A DNA stretch of 64,000 nt from Streptomyces coffeae (GTDB taxonomy: Bacteria > Actinomycetota > Actinomycetes > Streptomycetales > Streptomycetaceae): positions 1-64,000 of the forward strand of contig NZ_JAERRF010000022.1 of NCBI RefSeq assembly GCF_016741875.1, given 5' to 3'. The notes under the pieces are model-generated. The model was not told the DNA's origin, did no database searches, and was given only the letters and a program-made list of their open reading frames with translations. Shown one piece after another: positions 1 through 7,310 of the stretch (position 1 is the stretch's first letter; every line of letters starts with the position of its first letter). Made by a program: the position numbers and the translations under genes.

Positions 1-777
1 GGATCCGGTGCTCGCCAGCGCGCCCGACAACTCGGCCGCGACCTCCTTGAGGATCGGCACGATGACGTCGGTGGCCTCCTCGGTCACCCGGCCCGCCGGA
101 CCCGAGATCGAGATGGCCGCCGCGGTCGGGGAGTCGGGCACCGGCACCGCGAGGCAGCGCACCCCCATCTCCTGCTCGTTGTCGTCCACCGCGTAGCCCG
201 TCTCGCGCACCCGGCGCAGCGCGTCGAGGTACTCCTCCGGCGAGGTGATCGTCCGGGGGGTCGCCGGCGGCATCCCGGTACGTGCCAGCAGGGCGCGCAC
301 CTCGTCCGGGGGAGCGGCGGCCAGCAGCGCCTTGCCGACACCGGTGGTGTGCGGCAGTACCCGCCGGCCGACCTCGGTGAACATCCGCATCGAGTGGCGG
401 GACGGCACCTGGGCGACGTACACCACCTCGTCGCCGTCGAGGAGGGCCATATTGGCGGTCTCGCCGGTCTCCTCCACCAGCCGCGCCAGATACGGCCGCG
501 CCCAGGTCCCCAGCAGCCGGGCGGAGCTCTCCCCGAGCCGGATCAGCCGCGGCCCGAGGGCATAGCGCCGGTTGGGCTGCTGACGTACATAGCCGCAGGC
601 CACCAGCGTGCGCATCAGCCGGTGGATGGTGGGCAGCGGCAGCCCGCTCGCGGTGGAGAGTTCGCTCAAACCCACCTCGCCCCCGGCGTCCGCCATGCGC
701 TCCAGCAGATCGAAGGCGCGCTCGAGGGACTGGACGCCGCCGGAGCTGGCGGCGGTCTTGGGCTCGGCGGACGGCAC
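1..777 (-). CDS. allR: IclR-family regulator, AllR-like (3' end cut by window edge)
   Basis: Translated from GTG at 777, this gives about 259 residues and runs off the left edge without a stop. Residues 10-70 form an IclR winged helix (VQSLERAFDLLERM, then LPLPTIHRLMRTLVACGYV). The rest is an IclR effector domain with a TTGVGKALLAA segment and a late VRCLAVPVPD core. The family is usually 250-270 residues, so only a few are missing. AAAGGA lies about 8 nt before GTG 777; an in-frame GTG at 795 is the alternative start. It is divergent from allantoinase and allantoicase. In Streptomyces an IclR protein next to these genes is AllR, the allantoin-pathway repressor. That it binds the palindromes at 979-1018 is inference. 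Confidence 0.85.
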   Translation of the reverse strand, partial: MPSAEPKTAASSGGVQSLERAFDLLERMADAGGEVGLSELSTASGLPLPTIHRLMRTLVACGYVRQQPNRRYALGPRLIRLGESSARLLGTWARPYLARLVEETGETANMALLDGDEVVYVAQVPSRHSMRMFTEVGRRVLPHTTGVGKALLAAAPPDEVRALLARTGMPPATPRTITSPEEYLDALRRVRETGYAVDDNEQEMGVRCLAVPVPDSPTAAAISISGPAGRVTEEATDVIVPILKEVAAELSGALASTGS

Positions 778-978
778 GTCGGCGGTTCCTTTCACAGCGG
801 CTGGTACCGGACCGTGCGCGGCGACGATCCGCAGCCGGCCGGCCACGGGCAGCCTACCGGGCCGCAACCGTGCCCACAGCGCCTTTGGAAGGCTGTTGCC
901 GCCGGTCACGGCCCCGGCGGCGGAGCCCCGGCCGACGGGGTCTTGACCGGGCCGGTGGCGGGGTGAAGACTTCGAGCT

Positions 979-1018
979 TCAACAGAATGTTGATTTCTGG
1001 AGTGGATTTCCGAAATCC
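979..1018. promoter_or_regulatory. Two 15-bp palindromes between allR and allB (candidate AllR operators)
   Basis: TCAACA-GAA-TGTTGA (979-993) and GGATTTC-C-GAAATCC (1004-1018) are both perfect inverted repeats. Their centres are 25 bp apart and the second ends 24 bp before the allB start. They are A/T-rich islands in a very G+C-rich intergenic region, as expected for IclR-family operators. Binding by the adjacent regulator is inferred from position only. Confidence 0.6.
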
Positions 1019-1042
1019 GGGAGAACCTGGAAGCCGAGGAGG

Positions 1043-2407
1043 ATGCGGGTGGCCGATCCGGAACCCGAGCTGGTGCTGCGCTCGACACACGTCGTCACCC
1101 CGGAGGGCCCGCGCGCGGCGTCCGTCGCCGTATCCCTGGCCACGGGGACGATCGCCGCCGTCCTGCCGTACGACGCCCCGGTCCCGCCCCGAGCCCGGAT
1201 TGAGGAGCTCGGGGACGACGTCCTGCTGCCCGGTCTCGTCGACACCCACGTCCATGTCAACGACCCCGGCCGCACCGAGTGGGAGGGGTTCGGCTCCGCC
1301 ACCCGCGCGGCCGCCGCGGGCGGGATCACCACCCTGGTCGACATGCCGCTCAACAGCATCCCCCCGACCACCACCGTCGAAGCCCTGGAGATCAAGCGGG
1401 CCGTCGCCCGCCGGGCGGCCCATGTCGACGTCGGCTTCTGGGGCGGGGCCGTGCCGGGCAACGCGGCGGATCTGAAACCGCTGCACGACGCGGGCGTCCT
1501 GGGCTTCAAATGCTTTCTGCTGCCCTCCGGCGTGGACGAGTTCCCGCAGCTGACCCCGGCCGGACTGCACAGCGCCCTCCGCGAGATCGCGGGCTTCGGC
1601 GGACTGCTCATCGTGCACGCCGAGGACCCGCACCTCATCGAGGGCGCCCCGGCACCGAGCGGCCCGGCCTACGCCGACTTCCTCGCCTCGCGCCCGCGTG
1701 ACGCCGAGAACCGGGCGATCGAGCGGCTGGTGGAGCTGGCACGGGAGCTGGACGCCCGCGTCCACATCCTCCATCTCTCCTCCGCCGAGGCCCTGCCGCT
1801 CATCGCCGCCGCGCGGAGCGACGGCGTCCGCGTGACCGTCGAGACCTGTCCGCACTTCCTGACCCTCACCGCCGAGGAAGTCCCGGACGGCGCCACCGAG
1901 TTCAAATGCTGTCCGCCCATCCGCGAGGCCGCCAACCAGGACGCGCTGTGGCAGGGGCTGGCCGACGGCACCATCGACTGCGTCGTCTCCGACCACTCGC
2001 CGTGCACCGCCGACCTCAAGACCGGCGACTTCGGCGGCGCCTGGGGCGGCATCTCCTCGCTCCAGCTCGGCCTGTCCGCGGTCTGGACCGAGGCCCGGCG
2101 CCGCGGCCACACCCTCCATGACGTGGTGCGCTGGATGTCCGCCGGGCCCGCCGCCCTCGTCGGCCTCGACCGCCTCAAGGGCGCCGTCGCCGCGGGCCAC
2201 GACGCCGACTTCGCGGTGCTCGCGCCCGACGAGACCTTCACCGTCGACCCCACCGCGCTCCACCACCGCAACCAGGTCACCGCCTACGCGGGCAGAACCC
2301 TCCACGGCGTCGTACGGTCCACCTGGCTGCGCGGACGGAAGATCGCCGACCACGGCATCCCCACCGAACCCACCGGCCGACTCCTGGAAAGGCAGCTCCG
2401 CGCATGA
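1043..2407 (+). CDS. allB: Allantoinase
   Basis: A 454-residue cyclic amidohydrolase of the length expected for allantoinase, which opens the hydantoin ring of allantoin to give allantoate. Visible metal-site elements are DTHVHVNDPGRTEWEGF near residue 70, GFKCFLLPSGVDEF with the lysine expected to be carboxylated, the HAED motif, HILHLSSAEA, and SDHSPCT near residue 315. GLDRLKGAVAAGHDADF is the typical C-terminal strand. The stop overlaps the allantoicase start (ATGA), so the two are translationally coupled. The product probably acts in the cytoplasm. The divergent IclR gene and upstream palindromes suggest repression relieved by a pathway intermediate. An in-frame GTG six nt downstream is a possible alternative start. 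Confidence 0.93.
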   Translation: MRVADPEPELVLRSTHVVTPEGPRAASVAVSLATGTIAAVLPYDAPVPPRARIEELGDDVLLPGLVDTHVHVNDPGRTEWEGFGSATRAAAAGGITTLVDMPLNSIPPTTTVEALEIKRAVARRAAHVDVGFWGGAVPGNAADLKPLHDAGVLGFKCFLLPSGVDEFPQLTPAGLHSALREIAGFGGLLIVHAEDPHLIEGAPAPSGPAYADFLASRPRDAENRAIERLVELARELDARVHILHLSSAEALPLIAAARSDGVRVTVETCPHFLTLTAEEVPDGATEFKCCPPIREAANQDALWQGLADGTIDCVVSDHSPCTADLKTGDFGGAWGGISSLQLGLSAVWTEARRRGHTLHDVVRWMSAGPAALVGLDRLKGAVAAGHDADFAVLAPDETFTVDPTALHHRNQVTAYAGRTLHGVVRSTWLRGRKIADHGIPTEPTGRLLERQLRA

Positions 2408-3549
2408 CCGCGCCCCTACCCCGCTTCACCGGTGACGCCGAACCGTACGGCGGCGGCGACCCCTCCGCCGACTACCGCTCCGCCGACTTCGCCTTCGCCC
2501 ACCTCACCGACCTGGCCGACCGGCGGCTGGGCGGCAGCGTCATCGCGGCCAACGACGAGTTCTTCGCCGAGCGCGAGAATCTGCTCAAGCCCCATGCGCC
2601 GCGCTTCGACCCCGAGTCCTACGGCCACAAGGGCAAGGTCATGGACGGCTGGGAGACCCGGCGGCGGCGCGGCGCCTCGGCCGACACCCCGCACCCCGCC
2701 GCCACCGACCACGACTGGGCCCTGATCCGCCTGGGCGCGCCCGGGGTCGTCCACGGCATCGTCGTCGACACCGCCCACTTCCGCGGCAACTACCCGCAGG
2801 CGGTGGGTGTGGAGGCGGCCTGTGTCCCCGGCGCGCCGTCCCCGGAGGAACTGCTCGCCGACGATGTGGCGTGGACCGAACTCGTCCCGCGCACCCCGGT
2901 GGGCGGCCACGCGGCCAACGGCTTCGAGGTCTCCGTACCGCGCCGCTTCACCCACCTGCGGCTCGCGCAGTACCCCGACGGCGGGATCGCCCGGCTCCGG
3001 GTCCACGGCGAGGTGGCCCCCGACCCGGAGTGGCTCACCGCGCTCTCCACCTTCGACCTGGCCGCCCTGGAGAACGGCGGAGTGGCCGAGGACGCCTCCG
3101 ACCGCTTCTTCTCCCCGCCTGCCAACTCCATCCGGCCGGGCCGCTCCCAGCGGATGGACGAGGGCTGGGAGACCCGCCGCCGCCGCGACACCGGCCACGA
3201 CTGGGTCCGTTACCGGCTCGCCGGCAACTCCCGGATCCGGGCCGTGGAGATCGACACCGGCTGCTACAAGGGCAACGCGGCGGGCTGGGCCACGCTGTAC
3301 GGCCTCGACGCGACGACCGGCGCCGACCCTTCCGACCACTCGGCCCCCGGCTGGACCGAACTCCTGCCCCGCACCCGGCTCCAGCCCGACACCGTCCACC
3401 GGCTGCCACTGGACGACGCCTCGCCGGTGACCCATGTGCGGCTCGACATCCACCCCGACGGCGGGGTCGCCCGGCTGCGGCTTCACGGGACCCTTACGGA
3501 GGAGGGAGCGAAGCGACTGGCCGAGCGCCATACGGAGCTGGGCGGCTGA
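2404..3549 (+). CDS. alc: Allantoicase
   Basis: A 381-residue allantoicase, splitting allantoate into ureidoglycolate and urea. The protein is an internal duplication: KVMDGWETRRRR near residue 80 and RMDEGWETRRRRD near residue 250 match each other, each followed by HDW(A/V)-x-R-L/RLA. Each half later carries TELVPRTP or TELLPRTRL, then FTHLRLAQYPDGGIARLRVHG or VTHVRLDIHPDGGVARLRLHG. This two-fold jelly-roll repeat is the hallmark of the family. It overlaps allB by 4 nt. No ureidoglycolate-processing gene follows within the window. Confidence 0.93.
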   Translation: MTAPLPRFTGDAEPYGGGDPSADYRSADFAFAHLTDLADRRLGGSVIAANDEFFAERENLLKPHAPRFDPESYGHKGKVMDGWETRRRRGASADTPHPAATDHDWALIRLGAPGVVHGIVVDTAHFRGNYPQAVGVEAACVPGAPSPEELLADDVAWTELVPRTPVGGHAANGFEVSVPRRFTHLRLAQYPDGGIARLRVHGEVAPDPEWLTALSTFDLAALENGGVAEDASDRFFSPPANSIRPGRSQRMDEGWETRRRRDTGHDWVRYRLAGNSRIRAVEIDTGCYKGNAAGWATLYGLDATTGADPSDHSAPGWTELLPRTRLQPDTVHRLPLDDASPVTHVRLDIHPDGGVARLRLHGTLTEEGAKRLAERHTELGG

Positions 3550-3570
3550 CGACAGGTAGCGGACGCGGAC

Positions 3571-3590
3571 GATCCCCAACTACGGGGATC
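3571..3590. terminator. Hairpin after the allantoin operon
   Basis: GATCCCC-AACTAC-GGGGATC forms a perfect 7-bp stem 21 nt after the allantoicase stop. There is no U-tract, as is common in Streptomyces. Terminator function is inferred from position. Confidence 0.4.
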
Positions 3591-3660
3591 TCCCGGCCAC
3601 TTGTGGACGGTGGCACGCTACCGGATCGGATGAGGGGCACGCCCGCGCCGGGGCACCCAC

Positions 3661-3688
3661 GCCGGGGGAGGACCGTGTCTCCCCCGGC
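3661..3688 (-). terminator. Hairpin downstream of the SCO6745-type gene
   Basis: A perfect 10-bp stem (GCCGGGGGAG / CTCCCCCGGC, 8-nt loop) lies 7 nt beyond the stop of the minus-strand gene ending at 3696, the expected place for an intrinsic terminator. Confidence 0.6.
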
Positions 3689-3695
3689 CGACCGG

Positions 3696-4553
3696 TCACC
3701 CCGGCGGCTTCGGCACTCCGATCGGATTGGGGAAGCGCAGCACCGTCGAGCAGGCGGTGGCCAGCGGCGTCAGCAGGGCCGTCAGGGCCGAGGTCTCCTC
3801 GACGTCCAGCGGCCGCCAGGGGCGTTCGGCCGCGCGGTCGGTGGCGGACTCCACCGCGCGCAGCAGCTCGCGCCCGTTCTCGGTCGCGGCACCGTCCGGT
3901 TTCAGCAGTCCGCGGTCGGTCAGCCGGGTCCCGGCCGCCTCCCACTCCTGGTCGGTCCAGCCGCGGTAGGGCTGGAGTTCGGCGCGGGGCAGATCGTCGC
4001 CCGCGCGGAGGACCAGCGCTTCGCAGCCGTCCAGGCCCGCGGCGACCAGGGCCGCCACATGGCCGTCGCCGCGGTGCTCGCGCAGCAGGGTGGCGGCGTG
4101 CCACAGCCGCTCCACGGGCTTGTCGGGGAAGTCCAGTGCGGTGTTGGCCGCGGTCAGGACGCGGCCCGCGCTGTCGAGACCGGCGGAGCGGGGCACCAGG
4201 GTCTCGGCGGCGCGTTCCACCGCGGCCTCCTGCCCGGCGAGCAGCCGCCGCAGGGCCGCCACGGCCCCCGTACGGCGGATCTCCAGCACCCGCTCGGGCG
4301 GGGCCACCGCCCAGACGTCCGGCAGGGCACGCGCCACCATCGCGGGGGCGAAGTTGAAGAACGCCGCGACAACGGGCTCCGGGCCGACCGGGCCCAGGGG
4401 CGCGGCGCGCCCCGCGAAGTAGCCGCGCCAGAAGCCGCGCAGCCCCGCGTCCTGGTAGGCGGTCAGGGCCTCCGGCGCGAAATAGGTGACCGCGTGGATC
4501 GGTTCGAACAGGGCCCACAGGGCGCGGGCCCGCGCCGGTGCGGTGGCGACCAT
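3696..4553 (-). CDS. SCO6745-family helix-turn-helix-like protein
   Basis: A 285-residue protein starting with the family signature LFEPIHAVTYFAPEAL, followed by GLRGFWRGYFAGRAAPLGPV and FNFAPAMVARALPDVW. These match my recollection of the actinobacterial SCO6745 family, related to the SalK protein. The C-terminal half has a winged-helix feel (WTDQEWEAAGTRLTDRGLL, then TENGRELLRAVESATD), resembling a MarR-type wing with an N-terminal extension. Its biochemical role is unknown to me. GGAGAGGAGCAAGG precedes the ATG. It lies 30 nt after the small gene at 4584-4730, probably in one transcript. Confidence 0.75.
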   Translation of the reverse strand: MVATAPARARALWALFEPIHAVTYFAPEALTAYQDAGLRGFWRGYFAGRAAPLGPVGPEPVVAAFFNFAPAMVARALPDVWAVAPPERVLEIRRTGAVAALRRLLAGQEAAVERAAETLVPRSAGLDSAGRVLTAANTALDFPDKPVERLWHAATLLREHRGDGHVAALVAAGLDGCEALVLRAGDDLPRAELQPYRGWTDQEWEAAGTRLTDRGLLKPDGAATENGRELLRAVESATDRAAERPWRPLDVEETSALTALLTPLATACSTVLRFPNPIGVPKPPG

Positions 4554-4583
4554 CGTCCTTGCTCCTCTCCCGGCCGGGGCGGG

Positions 4584-4730
4584 TCACCAGCCGTGTTCCC
4601 GGCGTACGTGCTCCCAGCCCAGCCTGACCAGTGAGGCGATCGTCGCACCGAACGCGACGCGGACGCCCTTCTTCGCGTAGGTCCGGCTCGCCGTCCAGTG
4701 CCTGCGCCGGTTCTCGCGGGTCTTCTTCAC
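4584..4730 (-). CDS. Small basic protein, 48 aa, unknown function
   Basis: A short GTG-initiated frame. Its product begins VKKTRENRRRH and ends LGWEHVRREHGW. It is very basic at the N-terminus, with a short semi-hydrophobic stretch (VRVAFGATIASLVRL) in the middle that could be an amphipathic helix. TTGAGGAGG, close to the ideal Shine-Dalgarno, lies 7-8 nt upstream of GTG, far better than most sites in this window, and argues that the gene is real. It is followed after 30 nt by the SCO6745-type gene on the same strand. I do not recognise a family. It could be a small DNA- or membrane-binding accessory protein; that is a guess. Confidence 0.6.
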   Translation of the reverse strand: MKKTRENRRRHWTASRTYAKKGVRVAFGATIASLVRLGWEHVRREHGW

Positions 4731-4810
4731 TGCGCTGCCTCCTCAAGGCGGTTCCACCCAGGAGACGCAGCCAGGGCCGGAATTCTGTCATGGTGCCGCA
4801 CATATCGAAA

Positions 4811-4851
4811 GGCCCGGTCTCGGATATCCCCCTTGGATCCAAGACCGGGCC
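4811..4851. terminator. Hairpin in the gap upstream of the 48-aa gene
   Basis: GGCCCGGTCT (4811-4820) pairs perfectly with AGACCGGGCC (4842-4851) across a 21-nt loop. It sits downstream of the sigma-factor operon and upstream of the next minus-strand gene, so it could terminate the former. Confidence 0.4.
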
Positions 4852-4861
4852 CCACTCGTTC

Positions 4862-4892
4862 AACGCTTACGCTTATCCCGTTCGTAAGCGTT
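4862..4892. repeat. 10-bp perfect inverted repeat
   Basis: AACGCTTACG and CGTAAGCGTT are separated by 11 nt. The arms are unusually A/T-containing for this genome. It lies 60 nt beyond the stop of the 155-aa gene, so it may be a second terminator stem or an operator for the minus-strand gene that starts at 4730. Nothing else is visible between 4731 and 4952. Confidence 0.5.
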
Positions 4893-4952
4893 CTCCCGCG
4901 CGCATCCGCGACCCCGTGTTCGCGGCCTTCGCACGGGCCATCACTGCTCGTG

Positions 4953-5420
4953 TCATCCCCTCCCCCATGGGGGGATGGCCGAGCAGTTGTCCAGGAAAAC
5001 GCTGGGCCGTTCTCCTGGGTGGTGCTGTTCGATCGCGATATCCTCGACGACCGCGAGCGCTACCGCGTCGCCGGCCTGCGCCGCGTGGCGCCACCACGCA
5101 CAGGCCGCTTCCTCGCCGTCCAGAAGCTCCACGATTTCCGCAATGCGTCGGAGTCTGCTTCCGTCCTTTCCGCCGTCGCTGTCACGGCTGATTTCCCGGA
5201 GCTCGTCCAGGAGACCCTCCCGGGACTCCTGGACGGCGCCGTCCTCGGATACGGCCTGCCCGGGGCCGACCGCAAAGCGGTCGGCCCCGATGGCAGAGGC
5301 CGGTGGGGAGGCAGCCCCCAGCTCCGGGAAGACCCGGGTGAGGAATGCCTCCGTGTCGGGCCGAACCGAATCCGGGGAAGGGTGCTGGGATGCCAGGGCG
5401 AGACGTTCAACCACGTCCAT
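4953..5420 (-). CDS. Unknown 155-aa protein coupled to the sigma factor, with one Sel1-like helix pair
   Basis: The frame starts at ATG 5420 (MDVVERLALASQHP) behind AAGGAGGGCGAG, a strong ribosome-binding site. It overlaps the end of the sigma-factor gene by 14 nt, so the two should be translationally coupled. The acidic N-terminal half (residues 1-90) has no motif I recognise. Residues about 95-135 read RRIAEIVELLDGEEAACAWW then RHAAQAGDAVALAVVEDIA, which resembles one Sel1/TPR-type helix pair. Position right after a sigma factor suggests a partner or anti-sigma role, but no zinc-binding anti-sigma motif or membrane segment is present. A longer start at 5468 (MPSHKPNG) is less likely. Confidence 0.7.
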   Translation of the reverse strand: MDVVERLALASQHPSPDSVRPDTEAFLTRVFPELGAASPPASAIGADRFAVGPGQAVSEDGAVQESREGLLDELREISRDSDGGKDGSRLRRIAEIVELLDGEEAACAWWRHAAQAGDAVALAVVEDIAIEQHHPGERPSVFLDNCSAIPPWGRG

Positions 5421-5952
5421 CTCGCCCTCCTTTCTCTCCCCATGCCCGTTCGGCTTGTGCGAGGGCATTGAGCGCCCCCTTGTCGTATCGGCGGGCGGTC
5501 GATTCCGAGATGCCCATGATGGCGGCTATCTCGGCGAACGACTTTCCCTGTCGGTACCGGAGTTCAATCACGGAACGCCAGGTGGGTTCGAGCTGTTCCA
5601 GCATCGGCGGTAAGCTCAGCTTCCACTCGATGTCGGAGTACAGGTCCTGGGTTTCCGGTACCGGCTCACCGGAGCTGTATTTCTTGAGACGCTCACGTTC
5701 CGCGGCTTCGCTTCGCTCCGTGGAGCGCCAGGCATTGATGACGCAACGCTGTGCGTATCCAGGTGTGTTCTTGACCTTTTCGCGGAATTCCGCGTTGTCC
5801 CACTTCTTCCAGAAGCTCTCCAGTACGGTCTGTACGGTGTCGTCCGCGGCCTGGTGATCGCGAGCGTGCCTGCGCGCGGTCAGACGGAGTGGACCGGTGC
5901 CGGCGTACAGCCAGGTCCGGAAGTCCTCCCGGGCGTCGAACTCCTCGCTCAT
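5407..5952 (-). CDS. Sigma-70 family (ECF-like) RNA polymerase sigma factor with a TTA codon
   Basis: A 181-residue sigma factor. Residues 10-85 look like region 2 (FRTWLYAGTGPLRLTARRHA, then DDTVQTVLESFWKKW and PGYAQRCVINAWRS). Residues 115-170 are region 4 with a clear helix-turn-helix (WRSVIELRYRQGKSFAEIAA, then IMGISESTARRYDKGALNAL). Leucine 114 is encoded by TTA (minus-strand codon at 5613-5611), the rare codon read by the developmentally controlled bldA tRNA in Streptomyces, so expression may be growth-phase dependent. The ATG overlaps the stop of the preceding 76-aa gene (ATGA), and its own 3' end overlaps the following gene by 14 nt. Promoter targets cannot be told from the sequence. 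Confidence 0.87.
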   Translation of the reverse strand: MSEEFDAREDFRTWLYAGTGPLRLTARRHARDHQAADDTVQTVLESFWKKWDNAEFREKVKNTPGYAQRCVINAWRSTERSEAAERERLKKYSSGEPVPETQDLYSDIEWKLSLPPMLEQLEPTWRSVIELRYRQGKSFAEIAAIMGISESTARRYDKGALNALAQAERAWGEKGGRDGRG

Positions 5953-6179
5953 GCGGTCCTCCCGGTGACAGACGGCACGCCGGCTGCGCGCGTCGTCGTC
6001 GGGGCGGCTGACGGATGGCCCGGCAGCGGGAGACCGACGCCGTGGCGCGGCGTCGGGTGCATGCCGGGGGTGAACTCGCGGGCGGTGGTGCGGACGTCGG
6101 GCAGGACCTGGGTGGCCCTGTGCTCCGGCCCGGGGCGCGTCGCGAGGTCGCGCGGGAAGGCGTCGTCGACTGCGGGCAT
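5949..6179 (-). CDS. Small protein upstream of and coupled to the sigma factor, 76 aa
   Basis: The ATG at 6179 follows GAGAGGGGGAG by about 7 nt, and the stop overlaps the sigma-factor ATG in an ATGA arrangement. Both features support a real, coupled gene. The product (MPAVDDAFPRDLATRPGPEH at its start) is rich in Pro, Thr, Arg and His, has no cysteines and no hydrophobic segment, and is predicted to be mostly disordered. I recognise no family. It might be a small regulator of the sigma factor or a leader peptide coupling its translation. Confidence 0.55.
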   Translation of the reverse strand: MPAVDDAFPRDLATRPGPEHRATQVLPDVRTTAREFTPGMHPTPRHGVGLPLPGHPSAAPTTTRAAGVPSVTGRTA

Positions 6180-6341
6180 CGACGGCTCCCCCTCTCGGTG
6201 TATCGATCGCCTCGGACCCCGGTCCCAGTGGGGCCGAGTCCGATGGCCGCCGGAGAAGTGCGGCGACCATCCTGTAGACGCCGCCGAGCGGCCGGATCCG
6301 TCACCGGGCGCCGAAAATCCCGAAAAACCTTCCCCGAAGGG

Positions 6342-6521
6342 CTACTTGGCGCCCGCCAGATAGAAGAGCAGGAAGAGGAAGGCGGCGATGAAGTGCACGC
6401 CGACGAGGTAGATGAAGACCCGGACGGTGAACGTCATCGGCGCCCGATCCTCCTCGTTGGCGCCCTTGGCCGGGTGTGCGCCCATGGCCCCGGACGTGTT
6501 CTGGGCGGTTGTCTCGTTCAT
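6342..6521 (-). CDS. DUF6126-type small membrane protein
   Basis: A 59-residue protein starting MNETTAQNTSGAMGAHPAKG. A short polar N-terminus is followed by one strong transmembrane helix near the C-terminus (FTVRVFIYLVGVHFIAAFLF, then LLFYLAGAK). This layout and the placement directly after an XRE-cupin regulator fit the Streptomyces DUF6126 family as I remember it. Its ATG overlaps the stop of the regulator (ATGA), so they form an operon. Role unknown, perhaps a membrane partner of the regulator or its target. A start further upstream adds only low-complexity arginine residues and is unlikely. Confidence 0.7.
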   Translation of the reverse strand: MNETTAQNTSGAMGAHPAKGANEEDRAPMTFTVRVFIYLVGVHFIAAFLFLLFYLAGAK

Positions 6522-7183
6522 GGCGTACCGGGCCTTCCTCCGCGGGCGGCGTCGCCGAGGCACACCTCGGCCGCGCCGCTCTGGAGCAGTGTGTGGACGA
6601 AGAGCAGATCCGTGCCGCCGGGCGAGGCGGCGGCGATGCGGTGCGGGGTGAGGGAGTCGAAATGGGCGGAGTCGCCCTCGGCGAGTACGTGGACCGCCTC
6701 ACCGAGCGCCAGCCGCAGCCGTCCCCGGGTGATGTACAGCCACTCCTCGCCGGGGTGGACCCGCACCAGGGTGTCCTGGGCGCCGGACCGCTCCGGGACG
6801 TGCACCCGCAGCGCCTGCATGGCCCGGCCCGAGCCCCCGGCCCGCCAGTACGTCCAGCCGCCCGCCTCCTGGGGCTCCATCCGGTCCGCCCGGACGATCG
6901 GGTCCCGCTCCGGCGGGGCCTCGCCGAGCAGGTCGGATACCGTGGTGCCGTAGGTACGGGCCAAGGCCAGCAGCATGGGCAGCGACGGCTGGCGCCGGCC
7001 CGTCTCCAGCCGGGACAGATGGGCGGGGGAGAGGCCGACCCGCCGGGCGGCGGCCTCCAGCGTCAGACCGCTGCGCCGTCGCAGCTCACGCAGGCGCGGA
7101 GCGACGACGGGCAGTTCGGCCGGCGGTCCGTCGCCGGGTCCGTCGAGGGGCCGGTCATGGGGCCCGCCGGGGAACGGAGTCAT
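6518..7183 (-). CDS. XRE-family regulator with C-terminal cupin sensor domain
   Basis: 221 residues. The Cro/CI-type helix-turn-helix spans about residues 25-85 (LRELRRRSGLTLEAAARRVG, then LSPAHLSRLETGRRQPSLPM). A cupin-2 fold follows around residues 140-205 (VHPGEEWLYITRGRLRLALG, then HFDSLTPHRIAAAS). Proteins of this type sense small molecules or redox state through the cupin and usually repress their own operon. The start at 7183 (MTPFPGGP) has GGAG very close upstream. The repeated GCCCGAG-GGC motifs at 7207-7244 lie just upstream of its start and are the likely operator. It is co-translated with DUF6126 and divergent from the RNase gene. Confidence 0.87.
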   Translation of the reverse strand: MTPFPGGPHDRPLDGPGDGPPAELPVVAPRLRELRRRSGLTLEAAARRVGLSPAHLSRLETGRRQPSLPMLLALARTYGTTVSDLLGEAPPERDPIVRADRMEPQEAGGWTYWRAGGSGRAMQALRVHVPERSGAQDTLVRVHPGEEWLYITRGRLRLALGEAVHVLAEGDSAHFDSLTPHRIAAASPGGTDLLFVHTLLQSGAAEVCLGDAARGGRPGTP

Positions 7184-7206
7184 ATCTCCGGTATAGCCAG
7201 TGCTTC

Positions 7207-7244
7207 GCCCGAGGGGCAAAAGTTTTGCCCGAGAGGCAAAAGTT
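7207..7244. promoter_or_regulatory. Tandem operator-like repeats with a 17-bp palindrome
   Basis: GCCCGAGGGGCAAAAGTT (7207-7224) and GCCCGAGAGGCAAAAGTT (7227-7244) are 18-bp direct repeats with one mismatch and a 20-bp period, about two helix turns. Within them GGGCAAAA-G-TTTTGCCC (7214-7230) is a perfect palindrome. The array lies 24-61 bp upstream of the XRE-cupin start and about 108 bp upstream of the divergent RNase gene, fitting an autoregulatory operator. Confidence 0.7.
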
Positions 7245-7310
7245 ACCTTTTCCCCACCGGTCCGGTATTTCGCGGAGGTCTTGTGAACTCCTCGGTAACA
7301 CAGGGCAGTT

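Noticed and set aside
854..2353. A 499-codon open frame antisense to allB
   Set aside because: It is the high-G+C shadow of allantoinase: Gly/Val/Arg/Ala-rich with no recognisable motif.
4811..4892. Possible tRNA or structured RNA between the two small-gene operons
   Set aside because: The hairpins do not form a cloverleaf and there is no T-loop or anticodon arrangement.
5407..6270. Longer sigma-factor start at 6270
   Set aside because: The extension is Arg/Pro/Ala-rich without sigma motifs, while ATG 5952 is coupled to the preceding gene and begins at the conserved region.
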